A stretch of 64,000 nt of DNA, from contig JAGRNT010000016.1 of the NCBI GenBank assembly GCA_020440605.1, positions 1-64,000 of the forward strand, given 5' to 3'. The notes under the pieces are model-generated. The model worked only from the letters and a program-made list of their open reading frames with translations. It ran no database searches and had not been told where the DNA came from. The stretch's first letter is position 1; each line of letters begins with the position of its first letter. The position numbers were made by a program, and so were the translations under genes. Positions 1-8,946 of the stretch are shown piece after piece. This stretch comes from a bacterium. GTDB lineage: Bacteria; 4484-113; JAFGCY01.

Positions 1-130
1 CGAGCCGCACATTGCTGGCTTCGCCCTTGACCCAGATCCCGCGCAGCTCGGAGTCGGTCTCGAGCAGCTGCTTGATGTGCGCGGTCAGGCGCGAGACCGT
101 GACTTCGGAATGGGCGGCTTCTTTGTCCAC
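1..130 (-). CDS. xseA: Exodeoxyribonuclease VII large subunit, N-terminal fragment
   Basis: The reverse strand reads out of a GTG at 130 and runs off the window edge. About 43 codons are visible. The reading frame gives VSRLTAHIKQLLETDSELRG followed by IWVKGEASN, which matches the conserved start of XseA, whose N-terminal OB fold begins with a VSELxxYIKxLLE segment and a WVxGEISN motif. Exonuclease VII degrades single-stranded DNA in recombination and repair. A perfect TATAAT lies 6 nt before the GTG, so the message is probably leaderless. Only the first tenth of the protein is present; the assignment rests on that match. Confidence 0.8.
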   Translation of the reverse strand, partial: MDKEAAHSEVTVSRLTAHIKQLLETDSELRGIWVKGEASNVRL

Positions 131-136
131 CGGAGC

Positions 137-142
137 ATTATA
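137..142 (-). promoter_or_regulatory. -10 box of xseA
   Basis: Reverse-strand TATAAT, 6 nt before the GTG start of xseA. Transcription would begin at or next to the start codon. No clear -35 box and no Shine-Dalgarno site are seen. Confidence 0.55.
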
Positions 143-865
143 GGGCGGGGGAGGGGGAGGGGTCAGTAGTCAGTGGTCAGTAGTCAGTGGTCAGTAGTCG
201 GTGGTCGGTGGTCAGAGGAGGTGCGCAGCTTGCCTGCGCACAATGGAACGGTGGAACAGCGGAACAGTCTGAATAGTTCAGATAGTGCGAATAGTGGAAG
301 AAGTGGGGACGGTAGCGGCGACACTCCTGTCGCCGGACATTCAGACGTGAACAGTAGCGGCGTCGCCTTGCGACGCCTGAGAGGGGATGGGGGAAGTAAA
401 GAGTGAACCGTAAAGCGTGAACAGTACCGGCGGCACTTGGCGACGCCTGGGAGGGAATGGGGGGAGTAAAGCGTGAACCGTGAAGCGTAAACCGTGAACA
501 GTAGCGACGGCGCCTGGCGACGCCTGATAGGGAATGGGGGAAGTCATCTCCATATCCCGGATTGGCAATGCCATGTAAAACTCCGTGCGCTCAGTGCCTC
601 TGTGTTTGATTTTCCCTGCCTCCGTTGTCAGAATGAATTCTGACCTCCGTGCACTGGGGTGTTTCCCCTCGTGCTGCCCCTCCCAATCGCGGCCGCGCCG
701 CGCCGCTACTCTTCACGGTTTACTGTTCACTGATTCGACGGCGGTGCCGCGCCGGTCCTGATGCTTTCGCTGGAAGACCCCTTGGAAGAACTCCGTGCTC
801 TCCGTGTACTCTGTGGTTGATCTTCCTGGCTTCCGTTGTCAGAATGAATTCTGACTTCCCTCCCC
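143..865. repeat. Intergenic repeat mosaic without a gene
   Basis: No credible gene. The stretch holds TCAGTGG/TCAGTAG heptamers (about 161-215), GGAAC- and GAATAGTxx-type 9-mers (about 242-312), GTGAACA/GTGAACC heptamers (about 395-520), an inverted copy near 713-735, and two copies of the palindromic unit GTTGTCAGAATGAATTCTGA (about 625-655 and 835-860). Each of these families recurs elsewhere in the window. Confidence 0.75.
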
Positions 866-1399
866 CTACTGCGGATCCACCTCGATCAGCACGTCGCCGA
901 CCGCCACCGTGTCCCCCGGCTTGCAGTTCACCTTGCGCACCGTGCCCTCGCAGACGCTGCCGATCTCGTTCTCCATCTTCATCGCCTCGAGCACCAGCAC
1001 GATCTGCCCCAGCTCGACCTTCTCCCCCGGCTTGCACATCACGCCGAGCACCTTGCCCGGCATCGGCGCCGTGACATCCGTCTCCGCGCTGCCGCCGCCC
1101 AGGCCGGCCCCCATCGCCTCCAGCAGCTTGCCGAGCTGGTCCTCCTGCGGGTTCTTCATGTCACTCCTGAAGCTGCGGTTGGCATGGATCACCTCCAGCA
1201 GCCGGCCCTTCTCCTTGCGGAACTCATAGAAGCCCACGTGCCCGTCGATGGACAGCGTCAGCGAGGTGGGCTTGTGCTCGATGATCCGCATCCGCACCTT
1301 GCGGCCGTTCACCGTTGCCAGGAAGCCCTCCTCCGTGGCGGTGTCGACATGGATATCGATGTCGAAGTTCTCGTCGTTGATGCTCGTGATGATCTTCAT
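866..1399 (-). CDS. Biotin carboxyl carrier protein of an acyl-CoA/pyruvate carboxylase
   Basis: This 177-residue protein ends in a biotinyl/lipoyl domain (about residues 105-177) with the biotinylation motif VLEAMKMEN; the modified lysine is near residue 140. The first 100 residues form a separate beta-rich region of the kind found in carrier subunits of propionyl-CoA or pyruvate carboxylases, not the short Ala/Pro-rich leader of AccB. It carries carboxybiotin from the biotin carboxylase to a carboxyltransferase in the cytoplasm. It starts 8 nt after the biotin carboxylase stop, so the two form an operon. No carboxyltransferase gene is in the window, so the acyl substrate cannot be told. Confidence 0.85.
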   Translation of the reverse strand: MKIITSINDENFDIDIHVDTATEEGFLATVNGRKVRMRIIEHKPTSLTLSIDGHVGFYEFRKEKGRLLEVIHANRSFRSDMKNPQEDQLGKLLEAMGAGLGGGSAETDVTAPMPGKVLGVMCKPGEKVELGQIVLVLEAMKMENEIGSVCEGTVRKVNCKPGDTVAVGDVLIEVDPQ

Positions 1400-1407
1400 G
1401 CGTCCGC

Positions 1408-2940
1408 CTAGTTCGGGATGTAGCTCGTGCTGGCCATGCGGTTCACGAGCGCCCAGCGGCGCCCGGCCTCACGGTCGTCGGCCTGGTTGCTGAGGATCAC
1501 CTCGCTGCGGTCCAGGTAGAACTTGAGCGCCGCCGCCAGTGCGATCTGCTCGCTGCTGATGCCCTCCTGCGGGCCGCTGACGAGCTTCTTCACCTGATCC
1601 TCGCTGAAGTGGTTCTCAACGAAGCCGGTGGTGAAGTCGCCGCTGCGGAACACGGGGTGGCTGAACACGAAGTCGTGGAAGGGGATCGTCGTGCGCACGC
1701 CGGTCACGATGAACTCGTGCAGGGCGCGCAGCATGCGGATCGCCGCCGTCTCGCGGTCCGGTCCGTAGGTGATCAGCTTGGCAACCATGCTGTCGTACTG
1801 CGAGGGGATGTCGAAGCCCTCATAGGCGCAGGAGTCCAGCCTGACTCCGGGACCCTGCGGCGGGATGTAGCGGTTCAGCAGGCCGAGCGCCGGCATGAAG
1901 CCGCGGAAGGGATCCTCGGCGTTGATGCGCGCCTCGAAGGCCCAGCCGCGGATCTGCACATCCTCCTGCGCGAACTCCAGCTTCTCGCCCGCGGCGATGC
2001 GGATCTGCTGGCGCACGAGGTCGATCCCGGTGATCATCTCCGTCACCGGGTGCTCCACCTGCAGGCGGGTGTTCATCTCCATGAAGTAGAAGTCGCCCTT
2101 GCTGTCCAGCAGGTACTCCACGGTGCCGGCGTTGGCATAGCCCGCTTCCTTCGCCAGCGCCACGCTGGCAGCGCCCATCCGCTCGCGCAGCTCGGGAGTG
2201 AGTGCGGGGGAGGGGGCCTCCTCGATCAGCTTCTGATGGCGGCGCTGCACGGAGCAGTCGCGCTCGCCGAGGTGCACCACGTTGCCATGTTCGTCGGCGA
2301 TGATCTGGAATTCGATGTGCTTGGGGTTCTCGATGTAGCGCTCGATGAAGATCGAGTCGTCACCGAAGGCGCCGCGCGCCTCATTCTGGCAGGAGCTGAA
2401 GGCCTTCTCCATCTCCTCCATCTTCTTCACGACGCGGATCCCGCGCCCGCCACCGCCGGCGGCGGCCTTCAGCATCAGCGGGAAGCCGGCCTTCTCGGCG
2501 AAGGCCATGGCCTCGGTCACGCCGCTCACCGCGCCTTCCGTGCCGGGGCTGATCGGCGTACCGGCCTTCTGCGCCAGTTCCTTGGCCTTGACCTTGTTGC
2601 CGAGGTCGCGGATCGCCTGGGCAGAGGGCCCGATGAACTTCACCCCCGCACTGGCGCAGGCCTCGGCCAGCAGCGGATTCTCCGAGAGGAAGCCGTAGCC
2701 GGGATGCAGGGCATCCACCTTGTACTTGCGGCAGATGCCGATGATCCTGTCGATGTTGAGATAGGTCTCGGCGGGGGAGCTGCCCGGCAGGTTCTCCGCA
2801 TAGTCCGCCAGCACGATGTGCAGGGCATTCGCGTCGGCATCGCTGAACAGCGCCACGCTCTCGATTCCCATCTCACGGCAGGTCCGGATGATCCGTACCG
2901 CGATCTCGCCGCGGTTCGCTACCAGGATGCGCTTGAACAT
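1408..2940 (-). CDS. accC: Biotin carboxylase subunit (acyl-CoA or pyruvate carboxylase)
   Basis: ATP-dependent carboxylation of the biotin on the downstream carrier protein. The 510-residue product has the N-terminal motif MFKRILVANRGEIAVRIIRT, the ATP-grasp glycine loop AAAGGGGRGIRVV (about residues 155-168) and the catalytic motif EMNTRLQVEHPVTE (about 286-300), with the Glu and Arg expected in AccC. It extends about 60 residues past the usual AccC length of about 450, as in biotin carboxylase subunits of propionyl-CoA and two-subunit pyruvate carboxylases. I chose the ATG at 2940 because it begins the conserved motif and has a TATTAT box 8 nt upstream. An in-frame start at 2958 would lie on the far side of that box. 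Symbol accC is used in the broad sense. Confidence 0.88.
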   Translation of the reverse strand: MFKRILVANRGEIAVRIIRTCREMGIESVALFSDADANALHIVLADYAENLPGSSPAETYLNIDRIIGICRKYKVDALHPGYGFLSENPLLAEACASAGVKFIGPSAQAIRDLGNKVKAKELAQKAGTPISPGTEGAVSGVTEAMAFAEKAGFPLMLKAAAGGGGRGIRVVKKMEEMEKAFSSCQNEARGAFGDDSIFIERYIENPKHIEFQIIADEHGNVVHLGERDCSVQRRHQKLIEEAPSPALTPELRERMGAASVALAKEAGYANAGTVEYLLDSKGDFYFMEMNTRLQVEHPVTEMITGIDLVRQQIRIAAGEKLEFAQEDVQIRGWAFEARINAEDPFRGFMPALGLLNRYIPPQGPGVRLDSCAYEGFDIPSQYDSMVAKLITYGPDRETAAIRMLRALHEFIVTGVRTTIPFHDFVFSHPVFRSGDFTTGFVENHFSEDQVKKLVSGPQEGISSEQIALAAALKFYLDRSEVILSNQADDREAGRRWALVNRMASTSYIPN

Positions 2941-2948
2941 AGATCCTG

Positions 2949-2954
2949 ATAATA
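2949..2954 (-). promoter_or_regulatory. -10 box of the biotin carboxylase operon
   Basis: Reverse-strand TATTAT, 8 nt before the ATG at 2940. This leaves a leader of one or two bases at most. Confidence 0.5.
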
Positions 2955-3161
2955 GCATTTAGCGCTCCGCCGGGATTCCGCGCGGCTGCCTGCCGGATCC
3001 GCCTGCCGCCCTGCGGGCTGGCCTATAATTACCCGGCGAAAGCGGAAGGGCGGCGGTTTTACCTGCAGCGGCGGGCGACCGATTAACTTCCAGTTGAAAG
3101 GCGGGAACCCGATTCCCGGTTCAGGCGCATGACCCCGCGGGTATCATGTGCGGTCTGGAAC

Positions 3162-3758
3162 ATGGCGATGAGAATCAACTGGTACTGCAAACTGATCATC
3201 CTCGCGGGCATGCTGCTCGTGGCTTCCGCGGCGCAGGCCCAGTCCAACCGCCGCACGAGCGAGAAGGACTACTCCTTCAAGGCCCGGGAGATCGTCAGCG
3301 GCAAGATGATGGAGCTGAGCGAACTCACCGCCGACAAGCCGCTCGTGCTGCATGTCTGGGCCCCGGACTGCCCGCACTGCCAGCGCCACATGCCCTATCT
3401 CGCCAGCCTCTACAAGAAGCTTGACCTCGAGAAGGTCAACTTCCTCACCTACAGCGTCACCGGCCAGATCCACGACGCGAAGAGCTTCCTCGAGAAGCGC
3501 AACCTGGATTTCCCCACGATCTGCCTCAGCAACGGCAGCTTCTCAAAGGACCTCAAGGACGGCGGCTGGCCGAACACGATGGTGATCGGCATCGATGGCA
3601 AGCTCGTCGGCTCCTGCGACATCAATGGCCCGACCTACGTCGAGACCATGGAGAAGCTCGTGGAGAAGGCGCTTGAGGACTACGCCGAGATCCAGAGTGA
3701 GGACGAAGGCGAGGATGAGGGCGAGAACACGGGTGGCTCCAGCTGGTTCGAGGACTGA
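3162..3758 (+). CDS. Exported TlpA-like thioredoxin-fold protein
   Basis: Periplasmic thiol-disulfide protein of the TlpA/AlkyI reductase class, inferred from its fold signature. The 198-residue product has a Sec signal (hydrophobic LIILAGMLLVASAAQAQ), a redox-active CPHC motif near residue 70 within WAPDCPHCQRHMPY, and the cis-proline segment GGWPNTMVIG. The C-terminus is an acidic tail (EDEGEDEGEN). A TATCAT box ends 14 nt before this ATG; an in-frame ATG at 3129 is an alternative start. The next gene is a paralog with the same CPHCQRHMPY segment, so this is a tandem duplication. The redox partner is not visible nearby. Confidence 0.78.
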   Translation: MAMRINWYCKLIILAGMLLVASAAQAQSNRRTSEKDYSFKAREIVSGKMMELSELTADKPLVLHVWAPDCPHCQRHMPYLASLYKKLDLEKVNFLTYSVTGQIHDAKSFLEKRNLDFPTICLSNGSFSKDLKDGGWPNTMVIGIDGKLVGSCDINGPTYVETMEKLVEKALEDYAEIQSEDEGEDEGENTGGSSWFED

Positions 3759-4137
3759 GCTCCAGCCCTTCCCTCCATACGCCGGATTTTCCCCAGCAGG
3801 GCTTCATATCTCCTTTTATCCCAGGATAAAGCAGACGCAATCTCAATTGATTTCCATACTGCGAATACTTCCCTTCAAGCGATAATTCTGTAATTCTCGA
3901 AAAATAACAGAATCATTTCCGGCCTGATCAGCACTGGCCATTTCCCATATCGCCGGCATGGATCAACTCTTACAGCTCAGCCCAGGCTGGAACAAGACTT
4001 TTGCCCTGCCGGTCCAAAGTCACATATTGGTGTAGTTCGGAATTTCAATATCGCAAGCCAGAAAGTCTGAAGTTAGTGTTTCGGGCAGTCAACTGCCGGG
4101 TAACACATCTGGTTTGGGAAAAGGAAGGAAGAACGAT
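3759..4137 (+). other. Leader region between the two thioredoxin genes
   Basis: No gene and none of the repeat families. The middle part (about 3830-3930) is AT-rich for this genome. It holds an imperfect inverted repeat, TTCTGT to ACAGAA, near 3885-3912 and a small hairpin GGCAGTCAACTGCC near 4084-4097. The long leader of the second thioredoxin gene could be regulatory, but I recognise no riboswitch class. Confidence 0.4.
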
Positions 4138-4662
4138 ATGAGAACCGGGAACTACAAAATGCTGATGCTGGGCCTGATGGCCCTCTGTCTGGTGCTGGGC
4201 TTCGGGAACAGCCGCGCCGAAGCCGCCCGCGGCTCCGACTACTCCTTCTCCGCGACTGAGCTGTTCAGCGGGGAGAGCATGAACCTCGAAGAGCTCACGG
4301 CGGACGCCCCGCTGGTGTTCCACATCTTCAGCCCCGACTGCCCGCACTGCCAGCGCCACATGCCCTATGTCAAGAACCTCTACGGCAAGCTCGACGGCAA
4401 GGCCGTGAACTTCCTGATGTACTCCGTGGACAGCAGCCAGCGCGAGACGGAGCGCTTCATGGACAGCCGCAGCCTGAGCATGCCGGTCGTGATCGACGGC
4501 CAGGGCCAGTTCAGCGAGCTGTTCAAGCAGGATGGCTGGCCGACCACGGTCGTGCTCGGCAAGGGCGGCAAGCTGATCGGCACCTGCGACACCAATGGCC
4601 CGAGCTACGTGGATGAGGTCGTGGACCTGATCGCGAAGGCACAGCAGGACTACTACAACTAA
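4138..4662 (+). CDS. Exported TlpA-like thioredoxin-fold protein, tandem paralog
   Basis: Second copy of the exported thioredoxin-fold family, 174 residues. It has a Sec signal (LMLGLMALCLVLGFGNSRAEA), the CPHC active site within FSPDCPHCQRHMPYV (near residue 70) and the cis-proline segment DGWPTTVVLG. It lacks the acidic tail of the upstream copy. The ATG at 4138 has an AAGGAAGG ribosome site about 9 nt upstream. It is separated from its paralog by a 379-bp leader-like region, so it may have its own promoter. Role inferred: periplasmic disulfide reduction, possibly for cytochrome or lipoprotein maturation; the partner is unknown. Confidence 0.78.
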   Translation: MRTGNYKMLMLGLMALCLVLGFGNSRAEAARGSDYSFSATELFSGESMNLEELTADAPLVFHIFSPDCPHCQRHMPYVKNLYGKLDGKAVNFLMYSVDSSQRETERFMDSRSLSMPVVIDGQGQFSELFKQDGWPTTVVLGKGGKLIGTCDTNGPSYVDEVVDLIAKAQQDYYN

Positions 4663-5879
4663 GGAAGCAAAGCGCCTGCCTGGGGAGGCGGCGGAGCTAC
4701 CCGCTTCAGCGGTAGCGGAGGCCTGATGTCAGTCAGGCAATGGAGGCCCGGAGCAATCCGGGCAATGGATTGACCACGAAGCCACGAAGTACACGAAGGT
4801 TCTTCCGGTTCACGAAGCACTCCTGGTGATCTGAATGACACTTCGTGCCCTTCGTGCCCTTCGTGGTGAATACTGGCAACGTAGGCCCGGAGCAATCCGG
4901 TCAATGAGGATATGAGAGCTGGGTTGTAGGGTGTAGTGGATGGGATCGCGAGCAATCGCGGCAATGGAGCTACCCGCTTTAGCGGTAGCTGGAGGCCTGA
5001 TGTCAGTCAGGCGATGGAGGTCAGCTGTGAAGCTGACAACGGAGGCATTAGCAGGCAAGAGGCAGAAGGCAAAGCAGGGGTAGCGGCGGCGCCCCGCGAC
5101 GCAAGCACGCGAGCGGCTGCTTCGTGCGCAATCCGTAACGCGAGGCAGGGCATGTTGCCAGGCTTGTTCTTCTCAGCGCCTCCGGATTCCCTCTGCGCCT
5201 CTGCGCCAAAAGAACCACCCGGCATGGCCTCGTTGCCACCCGAACGCATGCGAGTCGCGCAGCCGCGCGGGCAGATTAGTGCTCGCCAGTCTGGTAATGT
5301 TGACGTAGAGCCGCAGAGGAAATTGAGGCGCTGGGAGGATTGATAGTGTTGCCAGATCCTGCCTTTCACGCGAACTTCGCAGCATCCTCTCCCAATCGCG
5401 GCTGGGCCGCGCCGGTCCTGCTTGAATTGTAGAAAGCTCTGTGTACTCTGAGTCTCTGTGTTCGATCCAGATCCGCCGCAGCGAAGTCCGGCAACTCACG
5501 GGCGTAATCGCCGGCTACCGGTGGAAGGCCGTTTACGGCCGCTTCCTTCCGGCACAAATCCACATGATGCAGAATACCGGCGACGCCCCGCGCTGCCCGG
5601 GAGGGCGTGCTGCGAAGCAATGAGCGATGGTGAGTTGTTCTGGAGCCCAACAGGGCTCTGTGGCTCTGAAGAGCCACACTCCGCACTGGCTCCCCTGTTG
5701 CCAGAATGAATTCTGGCCTCCGATCTCCTCTGCGCTTCTACGCCTCTGCGTCAGCAGGACCGCCACGGTGTTACCCCGTTGCCACCCGAGCTAATGCGAG
5801 GTGCTCATCCAAGCGGACAGCATTGAGATCCTCATGCCCTCCATCATGAATCATCCATACGCATAGTCATCCTGCGGCC
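4663..5879. repeat. 1.2 kb intergenic repeat mosaic
   Basis: No credible gene. Small palindromes with different stems are strung together at about 4683-4765 and 4955-5045 (GCTACC/GGTAGC, GCCTGA/TCAGGC, GCCCGGA/TCCGGGC, GTCAGCT/AGCTGAC), each opening with GGAG. CACGAAG-type repeats lie at about 4772-4870. CTCTGCG-type 7-mers lie around 5190-5215, 5435-5460 and 5728-5750. A GTGGCTCT-GAAGAGCCAC palindrome lies near 5658-5678. Confidence 0.7.
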
Positions 5880-8606
5880 TCAGGGCCGGTAGTTCACGAA
5901 ACGCAGCATGTTGCCGTTTCCACTGATGGAGATGAAGGGCCGGCCCGCTATCATGCTCATGTCGGCGAACGCGTCCTCGGCCGGTATCACCAGCAGCGGG
6001 GCTTCCCATTCCTTCCCATTCGCATCCAGCGCCTGGAGGAACATAGTGCCGAAATTGGGGTTCTTGTATGCAGCGGCGGGCTTTCCGTCCACGACTGCTA
6101 CCCCGAGCGTCGCGTTGCTATTGCTGCTGTCGTCGAGCACAACGGGGATATCCCATGCGGTTCCATCTGCATCCATTGCCCTGCTATACTTGAGCGGCTT
6201 CGTGATGCCGTTCTCAACGTGGAAGATGCCCGGGATGCCGTTCGTCACCAGCGCTCTCGGAAACAGGCCGACGTTCCCCCCGTTGTCCACGGTGACGATA
6301 GCTCCCCAGGCGGTTCCCTGGACGTTGTCAGCGCGCAGCCAGACAAGGTTGTTGAGACCGTTGATCCGGGCGGCGATGGCGGGCCTGCCATTGGCGATGA
6401 TCAGGTCGCAGCTTCCGAATGACTCCAGGTCATTGGCAACGACAGGTGCACTCCAGGCCGAGCCCTGGGCATTGACCGCCCGCACGAACATCAGTGCATC
6501 ATCGCTGAACCTCGAACAGGCAGCCGCCGGATTGCCATCCACCACCAGCGCTCCGAAGATCTCGATGCCGTCCACATCCGTGGTCACGAGCGCCGGGGCT
6601 GGCCATGAACTGCCCTGCGGGTCATTCGCCCTGACGAAGTTCAGCTCATTGTCAATTGATCCCGTGAAGAACACCGCTGGATTGCCATCCACGACAAGCA
6701 GTCTGGAGCGGATCACGGAGTAATCCTCGTAGCCGATCGGAATGGGGGCATTCCAGTCCAGACCCAGCCAGTCATTGGCTCTCACGTACTGCAGCGACAC
6801 CTGCTCACTGAAGTTCGTATGGGCAAGCGCGGGGGTGCCGCTGATCTCCGCGGAAATGCTGAATCCACCGGGAGCGATGTCCGCCGGCTCGGACCAGCCC
6901 TCCACCACCAGTGTGTCAATGTCAATGTCGGTCCGGCCCAGGTCATCCGTCACGCGCAGCGCCACCTGCTGGAAACCGACTGTATCGAAACTGCGCTTGA
7001 ACAGTGGGTCAGTGCCCATGTCCAGCTCGAATGTTAGGTCGCCATCGAGGTCCCACTCATACTTCGTGATCGTGGAGCTTGACGTGCTGGATTGCGCGCT
7101 GAACACGGCGAACTCTCCCTTGGCAATCTGGCTCCTGGCCATGGAGAGCTCCGCATGGATCCCGCCCTCCGTCGCCAGTACGCTCAGCGTGTCCACATCC
7201 CAGGCACCCTCGCTGTCAGTCACGCGCAGCTTGACGTTGTAGCTGCCCGCAGCCGTATAGGTCTGCAGAGGCGGGCTGAGGGTGTCCGTCCCCGGTTCAT
7301 AGATGCCGTCGCCATCGAAGTCCCAGGCGAAGCTCAGGGCCGAAGCGCCATCCTCGCCGTCCTCCGCCTCACCGCTGAAGGTCACATCCAGCGGGGCCAG
7401 CCCGCTCTGCGGGTCGGCACTGGCGCTGGCCACTGGCCGCGAGTTGCCGGTGACGATCAGGCTGACCGAGCCGAGGGCCACGGCCTCCCCTCCGCTGCCG
7501 CTGGCCCGGACCCGCGGACGGATGATCCCCGCCTGTGTGGTGTCAACACTGAAACTGCCGGAGGTGTCGCCGGTGATCTCGAACACACCGTTGCCATCCA
7601 GGTCATAGTCGTAGCTGTCACCGCCACTCACGCTGATACTGACAGGTTCGCCGATTGCGGCGCTGACCGCATCACTGCTGATCAGCAGCTCAGGACCGGC
7701 CCCGGCCAGTGGGCTGAACATCACCTCGTCCGACAGTTCACTGGCGTTGCCATTCAGGTCCACGGCGCGGATGCGCACGAAGCTTGTTGTGCTCAGGCCG
7801 CTGAGTACGGCATGCGTACTGCCCTCGATGTAGCCGAGGCCCGTAACGCCGACGGACAGCGGATTGCTGAAGGACTGTCCCGACCGGAAGATCTCATAAC
7901 CGGCCAGGTCCCCGGAGAGCACCGGGAACCACTGCAGTTCCGCGCCACCGGCCACGGCCGTCGCCGTCAGGGCGATCGGTGCCGGCGGAGGCGTACTGTC
8001 AGCGGGATTGCGCATGCCGAGGCCCAGCCCCACGATGTCAACGCTGCTGCCGCCGTGGCAGAGCACGGTGGCGAAGAAGCTGTTCACCGGGCTGAGCATT
8101 CCGCTCTCCGGCAGCGCCAGGCGCACGTGGCTGTCAGTGAAGGGTCCGCGCCAGTCCCAGCGCCCCGTGCCATAGTTGGCAACGGCCACGTAGTAGCCGG
8201 ACCGGCCGCCGTCCTGGGCTGCCAGCAGGTTCACGTCCAGGGAGAGCACACCCGGTGCCTGGCCGCCGGTCGGGATCCGGTAGCTGGCCCAGGCCGCTGC
8301 CGCAGTGCTTTCCAGCCGCGTGGCCTCGCCATTCTCACCGGCACCAGTCAGGCTGCTGCTGAACAGATCGCGGCCGGCCACGAATTCCGATTCGGCACTG
8401 ATGGCGCTGGCACTGCGTTCCCAGGGCTGCAGCGCGTCCATGGGCAGCGTCTCGCTGAAATCGCCGGAAGCCGGGCTGAATGCCGGTGGATCCGCCTGGG
8501 TCATGGGCTCAGCGGGGCCGCTTCCGGCCTGGCGGGCGGCGCAGGAAATGCAGAGCAGCAGAAGTACGCAGGCTGACATTGCCCGGAGTGTTGTCCGAAT
8601 CAGCAT
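5880..8606 (-). CDS. Large PKD-domain surface lipoprotein
   Basis: Envelope protein of 908 residues with a lipoprotein signal (LLLLCISCAA, lipobox cysteine near residue 24). After an N-terminal beta domain come a fibronectin III-like region (about 205-298), a Ca-binding segment with DYDLDGNG (about 330), and PKD-type domains (about 390-475 with FAWDFDGDG, and 480-565 with YEWDLDGD). The C-terminal third (about 575-908) has six copies of a motif of the form (Y/F)VRAxDxxGxxWxxP, probably a beta-propeller. The start has an AGGA site about 8 nt upstream. No enzyme motif is seen. The architecture suggests adhesion or carbohydrate binding at the cell surface, which is inference. Confidence 0.75.
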   Translation of the reverse strand: MLIRTTLRAMSACVLLLLCISCAARQAGSGPAEPMTQADPPAFSPASGDFSETLPMDALQPWERSASAISAESEFVAGRDLFSSSLTGAGENGEATRLESTAAAAWASYRIPTGGQAPGVLSLDVNLLAAQDGGRSGYYVAVANYGTGRWDWRGPFTDSHVRLALPESGMLSPVNSFFATVLCHGGSSVDIVGLGLGMRNPADSTPPPAPIALTATAVAGGAELQWFPVLSGDLAGYEIFRSGQSFSNPLSVGVTGLGYIEGSTHAVLSGLSTTSFVRIRAVDLNGNASELSDEVMFSPLAGAGPELLISSDAVSAAIGEPVSISVSGGDSYDYDLDGNGVFEITGDTSGSFSVDTTQAGIIRPRVRASGSGGEAVALGSVSLIVTGNSRPVASASADPQSGLAPLDVTFSGEAEDGEDGASALSFAWDFDGDGIYEPGTDTLSPPLQTYTAAGSYNVKLRVTDSEGAWDVDTLSVLATEGGIHAELSMARSQIAKGEFAVFSAQSSTSSSTITKYEWDLDGDLTFELDMGTDPLFKRSFDTVGFQQVALRVTDDLGRTDIDIDTLVVEGWSEPADIAPGGFSISAEISGTPALAHTNFSEQVSLQYVRANDWLGLDWNAPIPIGYEDYSVIRSRLLVVDGNPAVFFTGSIDNELNFVRANDPQGSSWPAPALVTTDVDGIEIFGALVVDGNPAAACSRFSDDALMFVRAVNAQGSAWSAPVVANDLESFGSCDLIIANGRPAIAARINGLNNLVWLRADNVQGTAWGAIVTVDNGGNVGLFPRALVTNGIPGIFHVENGITKPLKYSRAMDADGTAWDIPVVLDDSSNSNATLGVAVVDGKPAAAYKNPNFGTMFLQALDANGKEWEAPLLVIPAEDAFADMSMIAGRPFISISGNGNMLRFVNYRP

Positions 8607-8946
8607 GGAAAAGTCCTGATGATGGAGTATCCGCGTTATACACCCTACGCGGAGTGAAAGTCAAATCCCGGTAAAACGACTGGGGGAACAGTGGCTGCAG
8701 CCCAGCCAGGGCAGGCTCACCACGAAGCCACGAAGCACACGAAGCTTACTCATGGTCACAAGGCACTCCTGGTGGTTTGAAGTTCACTTTGTGCACTTCG
8801 TGTCCTTCGTGGTGAGATTCTGCATATGGATTGACCACGAAGCCGCGAAGTACACGAAGCTTACTCAGGTTCACAAAGTACCCTTCGTGATCTGAATAAC
8901 ACTTTATGAACATTGCGATCTTTGTGGTGACCCGGAAGCGCTCCCC
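8607..8946. repeat. Intergenic region with CACGAAG repeats
   Basis: No gene. Two tandem stretches of CACGAAG-type 7/8-mers (about 8720-8745 and 8835-8860) are each paired with an inverted CTTCGTG copy downstream (about 8785-8815). The region could therefore fold into long imperfect hairpins. Confidence 0.6.

Noticed and set aside
1609-2949. Long open frame opposite accC and similar long frames opposite ileS, polB, herA and the lipoproteins
   Set aside because: They lie antisense to clear genes, have His/Val/Ala/Arg-rich composition typical of high-GC shadow frames, and lack ribosome sites and known domains.
3031-3161. Riboswitch upstream of the first thioredoxin gene
   Set aside because: Small hairpins are present (GGGAACCCGATTCCC), but no cyclic-di-GMP, cobalamin or other class motif could be matched.
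4138-4662. Second thioredoxin gene as a cytoplasmic thioredoxin
   Set aside because: It has a clear export signal and the CPHC rather than CGPC active site.
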